Shown here one piece after another: positions 33,771 through 47,900 of a stretch of 64,000 nucleotides of DNA (the stretch's first letter is position 1; each line of letters starts with the position of its first letter). The DNA is from Karstenula rhodostoma CBS 690.94. Its lineage: Eukaryota; Ascomycota; Dothideomycetes; Pleosporales; Didymosphaeriaceae. The translations under genes were made by a program, and so were the position numbers. Location: assembly GCA_010093485.1 (NCBI GenBank), contig MU001503.1:1803177-1867176 (forward strand), written 5' to 3'. The notes under the pieces were generated by a model. It saw only the letters and a program-made list of their open reading frames with translations. It searched no databases and was not told the origin of the DNA.

Positions 33771-35562
33771 AAATTATAATAAAAATAGTTATAAAAGTTT
33801 AACTTTTCTATAGCTTTTTTTAGTATAATTCTTTATATATATTTAAACTTTTTTATTAATTTTTATTATAAGGTATATTCTTCTATATATTAATATTACT
33901 AAAACTTTTCTTTTTAATAGTATAATATAATAACTATAGATTTTTTATTAAGTTATATTTTACTAAGTTATTATCTAATAATTTCTTTAGTAATAATTTT
34001 TTAAGAGGTAGTTTATTTATTATATAGGTAATATATATATTTTTAATTATTATAGAATTTTTAAATATTTTTTTATTATACTTTATAATTATATTTATTT
34101 AAAAGCTAAACTATATTATAGTTATACCTTTTTTAATATATATATTTAAGATAGTATTCTAAAATAAAATTATAAATATTCTAATTTTAAATTTTACTTT
34201 TAATATATATTATCTTTTTTTTTTTCTAACTATTTTCTAAACTTTTTTTATATAAATAGGTATATATACTCTATAACTTTTTCCCCTTTTACTATATAAT
34301 ATAAAATTCTAAATAAATATTTTTTTATTATAGTTATATAGCCTTTTTTTTATTTATTAAATAGTACTTTTTACTTCTATACTATTATTTCTACTATTTT
34401 AAATTTTATTTAAATTACTATTTATATTTATTATTACCTTATCTTTCTAATAATTATAATAGTCTAGCCTTATTTTACTATTATATATAATAATATAAAC
34501 CTTATTATATTTCCCTTTATAAGGCTAGACTCTATATATATACCTTTAAAATATTATAATAATATTAGCTAATTTTATTTTTAATTTATATTATTTTTTT
34601 TTTTTTTTTAAATAATATACCTTTTTCTATTATAGATTTACTTATTTTATTTTTTATATTAGTAAAAAACTTTTTTTTTTCTTTATATTATACTCTTTAT
34701 ATCTATAATACTATTTTTTAATTTTATAAATAGTTTACTATTTTAATTATTATAATTTTATTAATTATATTATTTATTATATCTATATCTACTTTTAGTA
34801 AATTCTAAATAAACTTTTTATATTTTTACTTTTTTTTATTTATTATAATATTTTTAGTTATTATAATAGATAAATTTTATATATTTATTATTTTTTATAT
34901 TATTATTTTTTTTAACTTCTATTTTAGTCTTTTATTTATTTCTTTTATACTAGTTTTCTTTAGTTACTTTTTTTTTTTTCTTTTTTATATTTTAGTTTTT
35001 TTTTTTATTATTTTATTTTATAGTATACCTCTTTTTAGTACTAATCCTACTAGTATTTTTATATATTTTCTTAATATTAGTTTTTTTATTTTTTACTATT
35101 TAACTCTTATACTTTTATATAATAAACTAGATAATATTTTTTTTTAAAGTATATTAATATATCTATTATACTATATTCTCTAGTATAAATATTATAAAAA
35201 TATTACTAGTAGAATTATTCTTATTATATATTTTTCTATATATAGGGTTTCTAGAATATATAACTTTATATATATACTATAATATATTTAATAAATTATT
35301 TTTAATTAGTTTCTTTTTTTTATAAATATCTAATAGTATATATACTATTATTACTAATATATTTATTATTTAATACTAGTAATTATATTATTCTTATTAT
35401 ATACTAATATATAATATTTTTCTAGTTTAGTTTAATAACTATTTAATTTTAGTCTAGACTATAATTAAAATTAAATAGTATTATATATTCCCTCTACTTT
35501 AGTAGTCTACTAATTTTAATCTAAATTAGGGCTAAAATTAAAACTACCTTTTTTATATATTA

Positions 35563-36838
35563 TAGTCTAAATATATTAGATTATAAAATATATACTATAT
35601 ATTCTATAAAAAATAGTATATATACGAAGTAGTAATATCTAATATTTTATTAACTAATACCTAGTATTCTATTAACTAATACTAATTATTCTATTTATTA
35701 ACTAATACTAATTATTCTATTAACTAATATTTAATATTCTATTAACTAATACTAATTATTCTATTAACTAATACTTAATATTCTATTAACTAATATTAAT
35801 TATCCTATTAATTAATATTTAATATCCTATTAACTAATATTAATTATTTTATTAACTAATACTTAATATTCTATTAACTAATACTAATTATTTTATTAAC
35901 TAATATTAATTATTTTATTAACTAATACTAATTATTCTATTAACTAATACTTAATATTTTATTAACTAATACTAATTATTTTATTAATTAATATTTAATA
36001 TTTTATTAACTAATACTAATTATTCTATTAACTAATACTAAAGTATAATATATTTTTTTATTTCTCCTATTTTATTAAATTACCCTACCTTATAGTAAAT
36101 TTCTATAATATAACTAATACTAATTATTTTATTAACTAATATCTAGTATCTAGAAACTATAATAGAGGTAGTTATAAAAGTTTAACTTTTCTATAGTTTC
36201 TCTTAATATAATTCTTTATATTTATCTAAATCTTTTTATTAACCCCTATTATAAGGTATATTATTCTATATATTAATATTACTAAAATTTTCTTTTTTAA
36301 TAATATAATATACTAGCTATAAATCTCTTACTAAGTTATATTTTACTAAGTTACTATTTAATAATTTCTCTAGTAATAATTTTTTAGAAGGTAGTTTATC
36401 TATTATATAGGTAATATATATATTTTTAATTATTATAAAACTTTTAAATATTTTCTTATTATACTTTATAATTATATTTATCTAGAAACTAAACTATACT
36501 ATAGTTATACCTCTTTTAATATATATATTTAAGATAGTATTTTAAAATAAAATTATAAATATTTTAATTCTAAACTTTATTCTTAGTATATACTATTTCT
36601 TTTCTATTTCTAACTATTTTCTAAACTCTTTTTATATAAATAGATTTATATACTCTATAGTTTTTTCCCCTTCTACTATATAATATAAAACTCTAAATAA
36701 GTATTTCTTTACTATAGTTATATAGCCTTTTTTTTATTTACTAGATAGTATTTTTTACTTCTATATTATTATTTCTACTATTTTAAATTCTATTTAAATT
36801 ATTATTTATATTTATTATTTATTATAATTATAATAAAA
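35563..36838 (+). repeat. Subtelomeric unit 2, short, truncated on the telomere side
   Basis: Leader TATATTAGATTATAAAATAT, then the 22-bp array, then unique sequence from about 36,140 that follows unit 3 from about 37,432 to 38,105. It then breaks off into a short unrelated stretch and meets the leader of unit 3 at about 36,838. Confidence 0.75.
35640..36150 (+). repeat. 22-bp minisatellite, array 2, interrupted by a retrotransposon end
   Basis: About twenty 22-bp units. Between about 36,041 and 36,112 the array is split by a ~72-bp fragment with CCTATTTTATTAAATTACCC and AGTAAATTTCTATAATA, the RIP-mutated 3' end of the non-LTR family. TAACTAATACTA is found on both sides, but it is also part of the unit. 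Confidence 0.8.
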
Positions 36839-36904
36839 CTAAGTATATTAGGTTATAGGATATATATTATATATCCTATAAAAAGTAGTATATATATAAA
36901 GTAG

Positions 36905-37435
36905 TAATACCTAATATTTTATTAACTAATATCTAGTATCCTATTAACTAATACTAATTATTCTACCTATTAACTAATATTAATTATTCTATTAACTAAT
37001 ACTTAATATTCTATTAACTAATATTAATTATCCTATTAACTAATATTTAATATTTTATTAACTAATACTAATTATCCTATTAATTAATACTTAATATCCT
37101 ATTAACTAATACTAATTATCCTATTAACTAATATTTAATATTCTATTAACTAATACTAATTATTTTATTAACTAATATTTAATATTCTATTAACTAATAC
37201 TAATTATCCTATTAACTAATACCTAGTATCCTATTAACTAATACTAATTATCCTATTTATTAACTAATATTAATTATCCTATTAACTAATACTTAATATC
37301 CTATTAACTAATACTAATTATCCTATTAACTAATATTTAATATTCTATTAACTAATACTAATTATCCTATTAACTAATACCTAGTATCCTATTAACTAAT
37401 ACTAATTATTCTATTAACTAATATCTAGTATTTAG
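36905..37435 (+). repeat. 22-bp minisatellite, array 3
   Basis: About 24 units, the longest array in the window. Variant units end TAATTATY, TTAATATY or CTAGTATC. Ancestral C positions are more often kept here than in arrays 1 and 2, suggesting a younger or less mutated copy. Confidence 0.9.
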
Positions 37436-39229
37436 GAACTATAATAGGGGTAGTTATAAAAGTTTATAACTTTCCTATAGCCCCCCTTAATATAATCCTT
37501 TATATATATTTAAACTTTTCTATTAACCCCTATTATAAGGTATATCCTTCTATATACTAATATTATTAAAACTTTTCTTTTTAATAGTATAATATACTAG
37601 CTATAGACCTTTTATTAAGTTATATTTTACTAAGTTACTATCTAATAGTTTCTCTAGTAATAATTTTTTAGGAGGTAGTTTATCTATTATATAGGTAATA
37701 TATATATTCTTAATTATTATAAAACTTTTAAATACCTTTTTATTATACTTTATAACTATATTTATCTAGAAGCTAAACTATATTATAATTATACCTCTTT
37801 TAATATATATATTTAAAATAGTATTCTAAAGTAAGATTATAAATATTTTAATTCTAAACTTTACCCTTAGTATATACTACCTCTTTTTTATCTCTAATTA
37901 TTTTCTAAACTCTTTCTATATAAATAGGTTTATATACTTTATAACTTTTTCCCCTTCTACTATATAATATAAAACTCTAAATAAGTATTTTTTTATTATA
38001 GTTATATAGTCTTTTTCTTATTTACTAAATAGTATTTTTTACTTCTATATTATTATTTCTACTACTTTAAATTCTATCTAAATTATTATCTATATCTATT
38101 ACTATTTTATCTCTCTAATAATTCTAATAGTCTAGTTCTATTTTACTATTATATATAGTAATATAAATCTTATTATATCCCCCCCTATAAGGCTAGACTC
38201 TATATATATATCTTTTAAATACTATAATAATACTAGTTAGTTTTATTTTTAATTTATATTACTTTCTTTATTTCTTTTAAATAATATACCTTTCTCTATT
38301 ATAAGTTTACTTACTCTATTTTCTATATTAGTAAAGAATCTTTTTCTTTTCTTATACTATACTCTCTATACCTATAGTACTATTTTCTAATTCTATAAAT
38401 AGTTTACTATTTTAATTACTATAACCCTATTAATTATATTACCTATTATATCTATACCTATTTCTAGTAAACCCTAAATAAATTTTTTATATTTCTACTT
38501 CTCTTTACTTATTATAATATTTTTAGCTATTATAATAGATAAGTTTTATATATTTATTACCTCTTATACTATTATCTCTTTTAATTTCTATTTTAGTTTT
38601 TTATTTACTTCTTTTATACTAGTTTTCCTTAGCTATTTCTTTTTTTTCTTTTTTATATTTTAGTTCTCCTCTTTATTATTCTATTTCTTAGTATACCTCT
38701 TTTTAATACTAATTCTATTAGTACTTTTATATACTTCTCTAATATTAGTCTTTTTATTTTTTACTATCTAATTTTTATACTCTTATATAATAAACTAGGT
38801 AATATTCTTTTTTAAAGTATATTAATATACCTATTATATTATATTCTCTAGTATAAATATTATAAAAATATTATTAATAAAACTATTTTTATTATATACT
38901 TTCCTATATATAGGGCCTCTAGAATATATAGTTTTATATATATACTATAGTATATTTAATAAATTACTTTTAATTAGTTTCTTTTCTTTATAAATATCTA
39001 ATAGTATATATACTATTATTACTAGTATATTTATTATTTAATACTAGTAACTATATTACTCTTATTATATACTAATATATAATATTTTTCTAGTTTAGCT
39101 TAGTAGCTATCTAATTTTAGTCTAGACTATAGCTAAAATTAAATAATACTATATATTCCCTTTACTTTAGTAGCCTATTAATTTTAACCTAAATTAGGGC
39201 TAAAATTAAGGCTACCTCCCCTATTTACT

Positions 39230-42200
39230 ATAGCCTAAATAATATTTATTTATTTTAATAAAACTTATAACTTTATATTCTATATATTATATTACTATAC
39301 TCTCCTTTCTAGTAAAGTATTCTCTTATTTTAGTAGAGAGTACTATAATACTACTATACCTAAATAAAAATATAAAATCTAAAAATTAGTTAATAATCTA
39401 TTTAATAATTATTCTCTTTTATAAAACTATAAGGACTTTATTATCCCTACTAAAATTAAGGTACCCTATTTTAATTTACTAGTATATAGTAATAGCTATT
39501 ATTATAATATATATAACTTAATTATTATTAGAGCTATTATAAAGTATAATATATTTATTTATTTATATAATAATTATATAATCTATAACTATTCCTATAA
39601 TAGTATAACTAAATACTATTTCTAATATTCTAATTATATTAAAATAATTATAAGCTAATAGTTTTTTTCTTCTATTCTACCCCTATTTACTTACCTTAAT
39701 ATAACTAACTAATTTAAGGTATTTTCTACTAGTATTATAGGAATTTTACCTAAGCTATATAGTACCCCTATATTTCTAATTAATTTATATTTTAATTTTT
39801 ATTATTTTTAATTTATATTATTTCTAGCTAAGTCTATTACTTCTACTATATAACTAAATTATAATATAATTTCTTTTTTAAAGTTCTAGCTATAATATAC
39901 TTTAGTATAGGTATAATATATATAGAAATAATAATTATAATTTATATTTAGTATACTTTTTATATCTATAAATTTATAAATAATATATATTAGATTTTTA
40001 GAGGTTTTTACTAGTATTACTATATAGTAAGCGTATCTAGTATTTATTACTATATTTAAAATTAAACTTAAACTTAAACTTTTTTATCTATATACTATTA
40101 TAAAGAGTATAGTTTATATATAGTAAAATATAATAATAAAAACCTTCTACTTTATATAAATTTAAATAATATAGAAGTATAAATATAATATTTCTATAAT
40201 TTCTATTAAATTTTACTAAAACTTTACTCTTTACTATACTAATTTTTTTTAAAAAATTTTCCTTTTTTTCTTTTATACTTTATTTTCTAGGGCTATATAA
40301 CCTAAGACCCTTTATCTATAAAAATATTAGTAATTAGTTTAAAAATAGGTTATAACTTATTTAGATATAATAAAAGTTTCCCCTACTATTAAAAAGTACT
40401 ATAACTATATATATTTAAACCTATTTAAAAAATATTATTATACTTTCTAGCTCTTTTTACTAGAATAAACTAGCTAGTCTATTTAGTTTAAACTTATTTT
40501 TATTACTCTAGTAGCCTTTCTTAGTCTCTCCCCCTAAGGTAATAGATTTTAAGAGGTTTATAACTTTACTATTAATATATTAGTTTTTAAAAAGATATAT
40601 AGGTTTACTAGTTTATAATATCTTTAAGATATACTTCTCTATATAGTATCTATAGAGGCTCTAGATTATTCTAATTCTAATTTACTAGTTTTCTAAAAAA
40701 AGGCTAGTTTTTTTATTACTAAGCTAGATAACTATAAGGTAGAGAATTAGAATAGAGAATTATATAATATATTTAAAATATAAATATATAATTACTTTAC
40801 TATAGAGTATTCTATCTTTATAAATTAATTTATTAATATAGTATACTTTCTTAATACCTTTTAGTATAGAAAGAACTTAGACGCCTTTATTTATTAAAAT
40901 AGAGATAGTATAATTATTTATAAAATTAAAATAAATCTTATTTTATTCTCTTCTATAATAAGTAATCTATTTAAAAAGGTATTTATCCTTTTCTACTAGC
41001 TAGTATTTATATAAATATAGATAGGACTATCCTCTATTCTATAGAATATACTAAAAGAAAATTTAAAAAATATAATCTCTAGCTTTAATATCTTTAATAT
41101 AAATAACTTATAATTTAAGTATAATACTAGTTTTATTATTTAATAGCTTTTATAGTTATTTAATATAAAGGGTTCTAAAAATTATCTATTTACTAATATT
41201 AAAAATTATATTTAAATATAATAATATTATTATCTTATTTAAAAATATTTTAGTATACTCTTAAATTTTATATACTTTATAAGTAGCTAGTCTAGTTATA
41301 GTACTAAAGTATTAAACTTATAACTTAAAAATAGTTATATAACTAGTATCTAGAATATATTTCTTTATAATAACCTTATTACTATTATTTCTTAATACTA
41401 TAAGGACTATAATAAAAATAAGTCTATAAAGACTATTTACTATTTTTTTTTTTATAAAATAGGTAGCCTTTTAGTTTAGTATATCTAGCTTATTTATCCT
41501 TTCTACCTTACTATATAGGGATAAATTAATAAGGAGATATATAACTATTATTATAATTAAGTCTAGAATTATCTATTTTAATTAAATCTATTTAGTAAAT
41601 AATAGATTACCTTTTAGACTCTTAGTTATATTATAAAATAGGTAATATTTTATTAAATAAAAAAAGAGATTAATATTAATATAATATACTATCTCTTTAT
41701 TATCTTTAATAGAAAGCTTTCTACTACTAATTACCTACTATAGGAATTATTAAAGGAGGAGATTAATAAAATAATAAATAAAGTAGAGGTAAAAGTCTAT
41801 AAGATATAAGCTAGTTATTTACTAAAAATAGTCTATATAGTTTATATTCTAGATATTTTAAAAATTTTTATTTATAAATTTAATAATTTAGAGGTATATT
41901 TTAAGATATCTACTAAGTAGTATAAGGCCCTAGGGTTCCTTTTAATTTAAGAGGAAGAGGCCCTCTAGAAAGTTAAAAAAGCTATTTATTCTAATTATTT
42001 AAGTATTAATATAGTATAACTATTATAAGAGAATTTTAGAAAATTAGTCTAGTTTAAAGAATAATAAGAGTAAGCTCTCTATATAATTTTAATAGGGGAA
42101 AATATAGTTATCTATATTATAGGTATTAGATCTAGTAAAAGTCTTCTTTTTTTCCTTTTTATTTATTTTCTAGACTATAGTTAGACTATTATTATTATTC

Positions 42201-43500
42201 TACTAATAGTACTCTACTCTAACCTTTTTTATTATTATTCTAAATTATAAATTAGAGCTACTATATAGTAGTAAGAAGTATATAATAAGTAAATATCTAT
42301 TATTCTAGTAACCTCTAAAAGTATTTTAAATAATTCCTTCTAGATCTATATTACTAGGTAGAAAGTATTAGAAGTATTAGAGAGAATTATAGTAAATAAG
42401 TTCTATTATATTATTCTTTTAGATATAGTTTATTACCCTTACCTTTATAATTTTTATATATTTACTAAATACTATATCCCTTTTATATTCCTCTCTATAA
42501 CCCTACTACCTACTAAATAAAACTAAATCTTTTAATTTCTTAAACTTTCTACTAATATTATAACCTTTAGAGAGTCTATTATTTAGCCTAAAATCTAGTA
42601 TAAAATTTATACCTTATATATAATAAATATAAACCCTATAATAGCTATAGTAGAATATATTAAAGAGATTCTTTAATTATATAAAAAGGTCCTTATTTAT
42701 ATTAACCTTATTATAACTATAGATATACTAGCTCTATAGCTTAACTATTCTAAGTACTATAAAAAAATAAAAAAAAAAAAATAATTTATAAGTCTAGTAT
42801 AATTCTAGACCTTAAAAATAGGTATTATAGTAACTATAAATACTCTTATAAAAGACTTAAATATACTAGATATATATATAATACTATATTTTATATTACT
42901 AGTAAACTTTTATAGTCTTATTTAGATAGGTAAATAGATTAGTTAAAATAGTAAATCTAGCCTTACTAGACTAGTATTAGTAAATACTATCCCTAATATA
43001 TATTTTAATAAGGCTAGTAATATAGTAAAAATATCTATTTTTATCTATATATAATTCTAGTTCCTAAATAAAATTTACTATTATATTATTATTAATAGCT
43101 TTCTAGATAGTAATACCTTAAGAATAATATATACCCTTTTTAAGTAACCTTATAATATTTATATACTAAGATTTTACCCTTTTATATAAACTAGCTCTAT
43201 TTAGGTACTATAAATTTTCTAGCTAAAGAAATAGCTATTAGTAATACTAATACTAATATTAATATACTAGGGCCTATTATCCTTATATACTCTAATACTC
43301 TATAACTATATTTATAAAGATATAATAATACCTATAAAATAATCCTCTTTTTAAAATAAGTTTATACCTATATAGTTCTAGTATACTACTTTAATTTATA
43401 AATAGTAAACTCCCTATTATATATATCTTTTACCTCTACTAAATAAAAAAAAGAACTTAACTTTTTTATATAGAATACTAATAATACTAGTAAGCTATAT
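39230..43500 (+). pseudogene. Telomere-linked RecQ-type helicase relic, copy in unit 3
   Basis: RIP-mutated reading frame in which helicase motifs remain in order. Motif I reads GIRSSKSLLFF at 42,122-42,154 (GTGSGKSLLF before RIP). Motif Ia is an I-I-V-P-L-V-A-L-R-like stretch near 42,190-42,225. Motif II is a D-E-F-H-like box near 42,391-42,402 and motif III S-A-T-L-P-P-like at about 42,493-42,510. The C-terminal lobe has a V-I-Y-V-N-like strand near 42,690 and motif VI Q..G+Q....NGKSS-like at about 42,930-42,975. This motif set matches the RecQ family helicases encoded next to telomeres in many fungi (TLH). Upstream, about 39,480-39,640, a Cys/His-containing segment could be the zinc-finger-like N-terminal region of such proteins. 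There are dozens of stops and no function is possible. The limits are approximate. Confidence 0.75.
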
Positions 43501-44739
43501 ACTAAATTATTTTATAATAAATTATCTATTTATATAGTTTACTAGAGGCTATACTATATTATCTACTTTATTAAAAGAAATCTATTTAAATATAAATAGA
43601 ATTAGTATATTAATACTAATAGTAGTTAAGCTAAATATATTAAAAATATTATTATAATCTATTAGTATACTATAGATAATAAATAGATAAAGAATAACTA
43701 CTAGTTCTATCTAATATTTACTAACTACTATCTAGAATAGATATTTCTAGAAATAAGTAAAGTAAAAACTATTCTAGCCTAATAAGGTTTCTATATTAAT
43801 AAATATATAATTTATAATATTTAGACTATTTTTTAGGATAAATATAAAGCTATATATTTTAAATAAATTAATAAAATTAAGGAAATAGAGAGAGATAGAT
43901 AGGATATAAATTTATTATATAATTTTAAAATATATTTTATAAAAATAGTCGATTTTAAAAATAATTATAAAGTAGAGAGAATTATTTTAAAACTAAACTA
44001 GATTATAAAAATATACTTTATATTAAAATAATATAATTAATTACTTCTATTATATACCTAAAATAGGAACTAGAATATAAAAGAACTAAATATATAATAG
44101 AAAGAATAGTAATATTATATATCTATATTTTACTAAGCTAATAACTAGATAATATATAAGGGATACTCCTATAAAGGGATATAGATAAGTTAATACCCTA
44201 CCTAATTCTAGATAAAATATAATTATTTTTTATTTAGATCTTTTATCTAGATAATATACTAGTTATATAATATAGATTTAGTATAGGTAAATAAATAAAG
44301 TACTTAAATAAAATATATATTACTTAAACTCTCTATTTTTTTTACTCCCTATTTTTATCTACTTTATTTTTTAATACCCTTTTACTATTTCTACTATAGT
44401 TTTTATTTTTATTATCCTTAACTACTATAATATCTCTAGTATTATAAGTATAGTAACTAGCTAGATTTAGCTAAAAGAGATACTAAATATACTAAATTTT
44501 TCTAAAAATTTCTAAATAATATAGCCCTAGCTAATAGGCTACCTTTAACTAAATAAATAATAAGTTAAAAACTTTCCTATAAACCCCTATAGTAACTACT
44601 AACTTAGTATAGATTAAAACCTATTATAATAGAAATTAGTTTACTAATATTATTTAGTATATAGTTTTTCTTTTTTTTTATTATTTTTCCTTTTCTATTT
44701 ATAAAACTATATTAGTTTAATATATTTACTATATTTATT

Positions 44740-44950
44740 ACTATTATACTCCTATACTAGTATAGAAGGGGATATTAAAAAATTTCCTATATACCCCTAT
44801 ATATTTATAACTACTATACTTTTATACTAGTTTAAGGGGAAATATTAAAAAGTTTTTTATATACTTCTATATATCTATAACTACTATACTTTTATATTAG
44901 TTTAAGGGGAAATATTAAAAAGTTTTCTAAGTATCCCCTATATACCTATA
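44740..44950 (+). repeat. Triple ~68-bp tandem repeat in unit 3
   Basis: Three consecutive units share CTATACTTTTATACTAGTTT, AGGGGAAATATTAAAAAGTT and TATATACCCCTATATAYCTA. The same three-unit array is found at 57,160-57,370 in unit 4, so it is part of the ancestral element, lying between the two coding relics. Confidence 0.8.
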
Positions 44951-44999
44951 ATATATTATTTAATATAGAAATCTCCTTTTTTAGTATTCTAGATTTAGA

Positions 45000-47900
45000 G
45001 AAGTATATTAATAAATTCGGTTTCCTAAATTAATATAATCTAGACCCTAATTAGCCTCCCTTACCTTAACTAGATTTAAGTAAAACTAGCTTTATTATAT
45101 TTAATCTAGCTATAAAGTAGAAATATACTAGATTACTAAATCTATATATTTCTACTTCTATAGTATAAGTTAAATATATAAATATTTTTTAAAACTTTTC
45201 TAATTATCTTTTTAATAACTAACTATTAGATAATATACCTATTATTTTTTCTAAAAATAAAATATCTAACTATAATAATAATAGAGATATAAAGAATATA
45301 ATAACTAATAAAATAAAAATAATTTTAATTTATATAAATAAAATCCTATATATATTAAATTTAGTACCTTTTTTAAAGTAAATTACTAGTTCTAGAGATT
45401 TTACTAATAAAATATTTACTATATTTTCTAATACCTTTATCTAAATATATATTATAAACCTACTTATTACTTTAGTCTATAAAGAAATTATATAGTATAT
45501 TAAACTTAGTAAGTAATTACTAAGTCTAGATAGAATAGTTAAAAAGGATATTTTAAAAATAAATAAGGTTCTATTACTTACTATTCTATTTAAAATATAA
45601 TAATTTTAGAGTCTAGTATTCTATTAGACCCGCTTTATAAAGAAGGTAGAGTATATTTTTATTTAACCTATATAATTATTTTTTAATTAAATAAAAATTA
45701 AGGAAGAAGATATAATTCTTATATACCTATAAATTAGTTATAAAATTATTCTATAGCTAAACTAACCCCTTAATAAGGTATATACCCTTAAGAATTTAGT
45801 AATATTAATTTAAAAGGGTTATATAAAGGCCCTTACTATATAGATATAATTTAATACTATTAAAGTATAGAATAGAAAAATAAATATATAAGTTATATAA
45901 AAGGTAACTAATAATATTAACTCTTAAGGTATATCTTTTCGCCTAGCCACGAAATAGTTAAAGGTTAATAACCCTAATCTAATTTCTAAGTTAAAAGAGG
46001 ATCTATTTATTTATAATAATACTATCTCTAATATAGTAAAACTATAATATATCTAAGAAATATTAAATAAGAAAGTTTTTATATCTTTTCTAACTAATAT
46101 TAAAAAATAGAATACTTATACTTTATAGAATCTAGTTACTAAAATCTAACTAGAGAAGTCTATATATTTATACTTAATAATAGTTTATATAATAAATATA
46201 AATATTATAAAGTACTAGTTATATAAAACCTCTATTAATATACTCTAGAAATATATAAAATATTATTTATATAATATTAAAATTATTATAAACTCTAATT
46301 ATACTAAGAATCTAATTATTTATATGGCTAATAATTTTTATTAGAAGTACTTAAAAATTACTCTACTAGTTTTCTAGCCTATAGTAGAGGATAATATATT
46401 AATATTCTATATACTAAAAATAGTTATTAAAGAGGAAATAGAAATAGTTTATAAAAATATTAAAAATACTATAGTAGAGAATAACTATAATATACTATAA
46501 AGAAGTAAATAGAATAAAATAACTAATATAGTATTTCTTTTTACTAAGTAAGTTAATAATTATAGTATAGAAATTTTTAAAATAGATAGTAATAATAGTA
46601 TATTTACTTTAATATACCTTAAGGAGATTTATACCTCTATATATATTACTAATATAAGGTATAAGTTAATACTATATATAATATTTTCTTTTAAATAATA
46701 ATAAATAGTTACTATAAAATAAATAACTAATATACTAGCTAGTATTAATAAAATAGTATCTATTAAAAATAGAATTATTACTAATATAATTAAATTAAAT
46801 AAAACTATTTAAGTAGGGGTAATTATATTTAAGGTATATTTCTAGTAAATTTATAGAAAACTTTTCTATAAACTCCCTAGCTATATTCTATTCTATTCTA
46901 CTAACTTATTATAGATTATACTAGATTATAAATACTACCTTAATTTAAAACTTACTAATATTTATAAAAAGTAACCTATCTAACCTATTATAAACTTAAA
47001 TTATAAGTAATTTAGAAATAAATCTAGATTTTTTTTTTATTTTTTTTTAACTAGACTTTACTATTAGATAGTAACTAAATTTATATAAATATTAATTTAC
47101 TTTATTATCTTTATAATCTCCTTTAATAAGTTATTAGCTATATTTAGTTTTAAAGTAGTTACTAGTTTCCCTAATACTAATTTAAGTATTTAAAACTATA
47201 AAAATTTTTATAATTAGTATACTATTTTTATAGCCTTTTATAATTATATAGCTAAGTTTACTAGTCCCTATACTTTCTAGTTCTATATTAAGGAGAATAT
47301 TAAATTATTTACTAAGGAAAATAGTTTTAAGCTAGATAAGTTTAACTTCTAGAACTATAAAATATAGCCTAATTCCCTATTAACTAAACCCCTAAATAAG
47401 TATATTTATACTTTTAATTATAAGTTTAGACTAGTATTTTATAATAAGATATAAGATTTTTTATAGAATTAAAGTTTTATATAGAGAATTATTTTATAGT
47501 TATACCTATATAGATTATTTCTATTATCGGGCTATCCTATATCTAAAAGTATAGAAAATATTAAAAACTACTTAAAATTACTAGAGAATTTAAACCTTCT
47601 TAATAAGTTTACTAAATAGGAGAATAAATACTATAAGGAATTAGTTAAGACTAGTTATATTATAGAATTCTATCTAGATTATAATAACCCCTACCTACTT
47701 AATAAAAAGGATTCTAAGTAAATTCCCCTATAGAGAGGTTAGAAAATTTTTCTATATCTTTCTCTAATATATACTAATAATATATAGTATATATTTTAGA
47801 TTTCTATATAATAATTAAATAGAGTTTATAATAAATATTTTAAGCCCTACTTATAATAAATAGATTACTTAAAGAAAGTTTATATAACTAATTATAGTAT

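Larger units (their letters stand above)
31895..35562 (+). repeat. Subtelomeric unit 1, truncated on the telomere side
   Basis: Starts with the leader TATATTAGGTTATAGAATAT followed by the 22-bp minisatellite, which is split by a 1.3-kb insertion. It continues (33,770-35,562) with the sequence seen at 37,432-39,237 in unit 3. It stops before the helicase region, exactly where the leader of unit 2 begins. It is heavily RIP-mutated and no coding sequence survives. Confidence 0.75.

Noticed and set aside
35640..37435. Regular short repeats that could be mistaken for a CRISPR array
   Set aside because: Units are contiguous 22-mers without spacers, in a eukaryotic subtelomere, with no cas genes.
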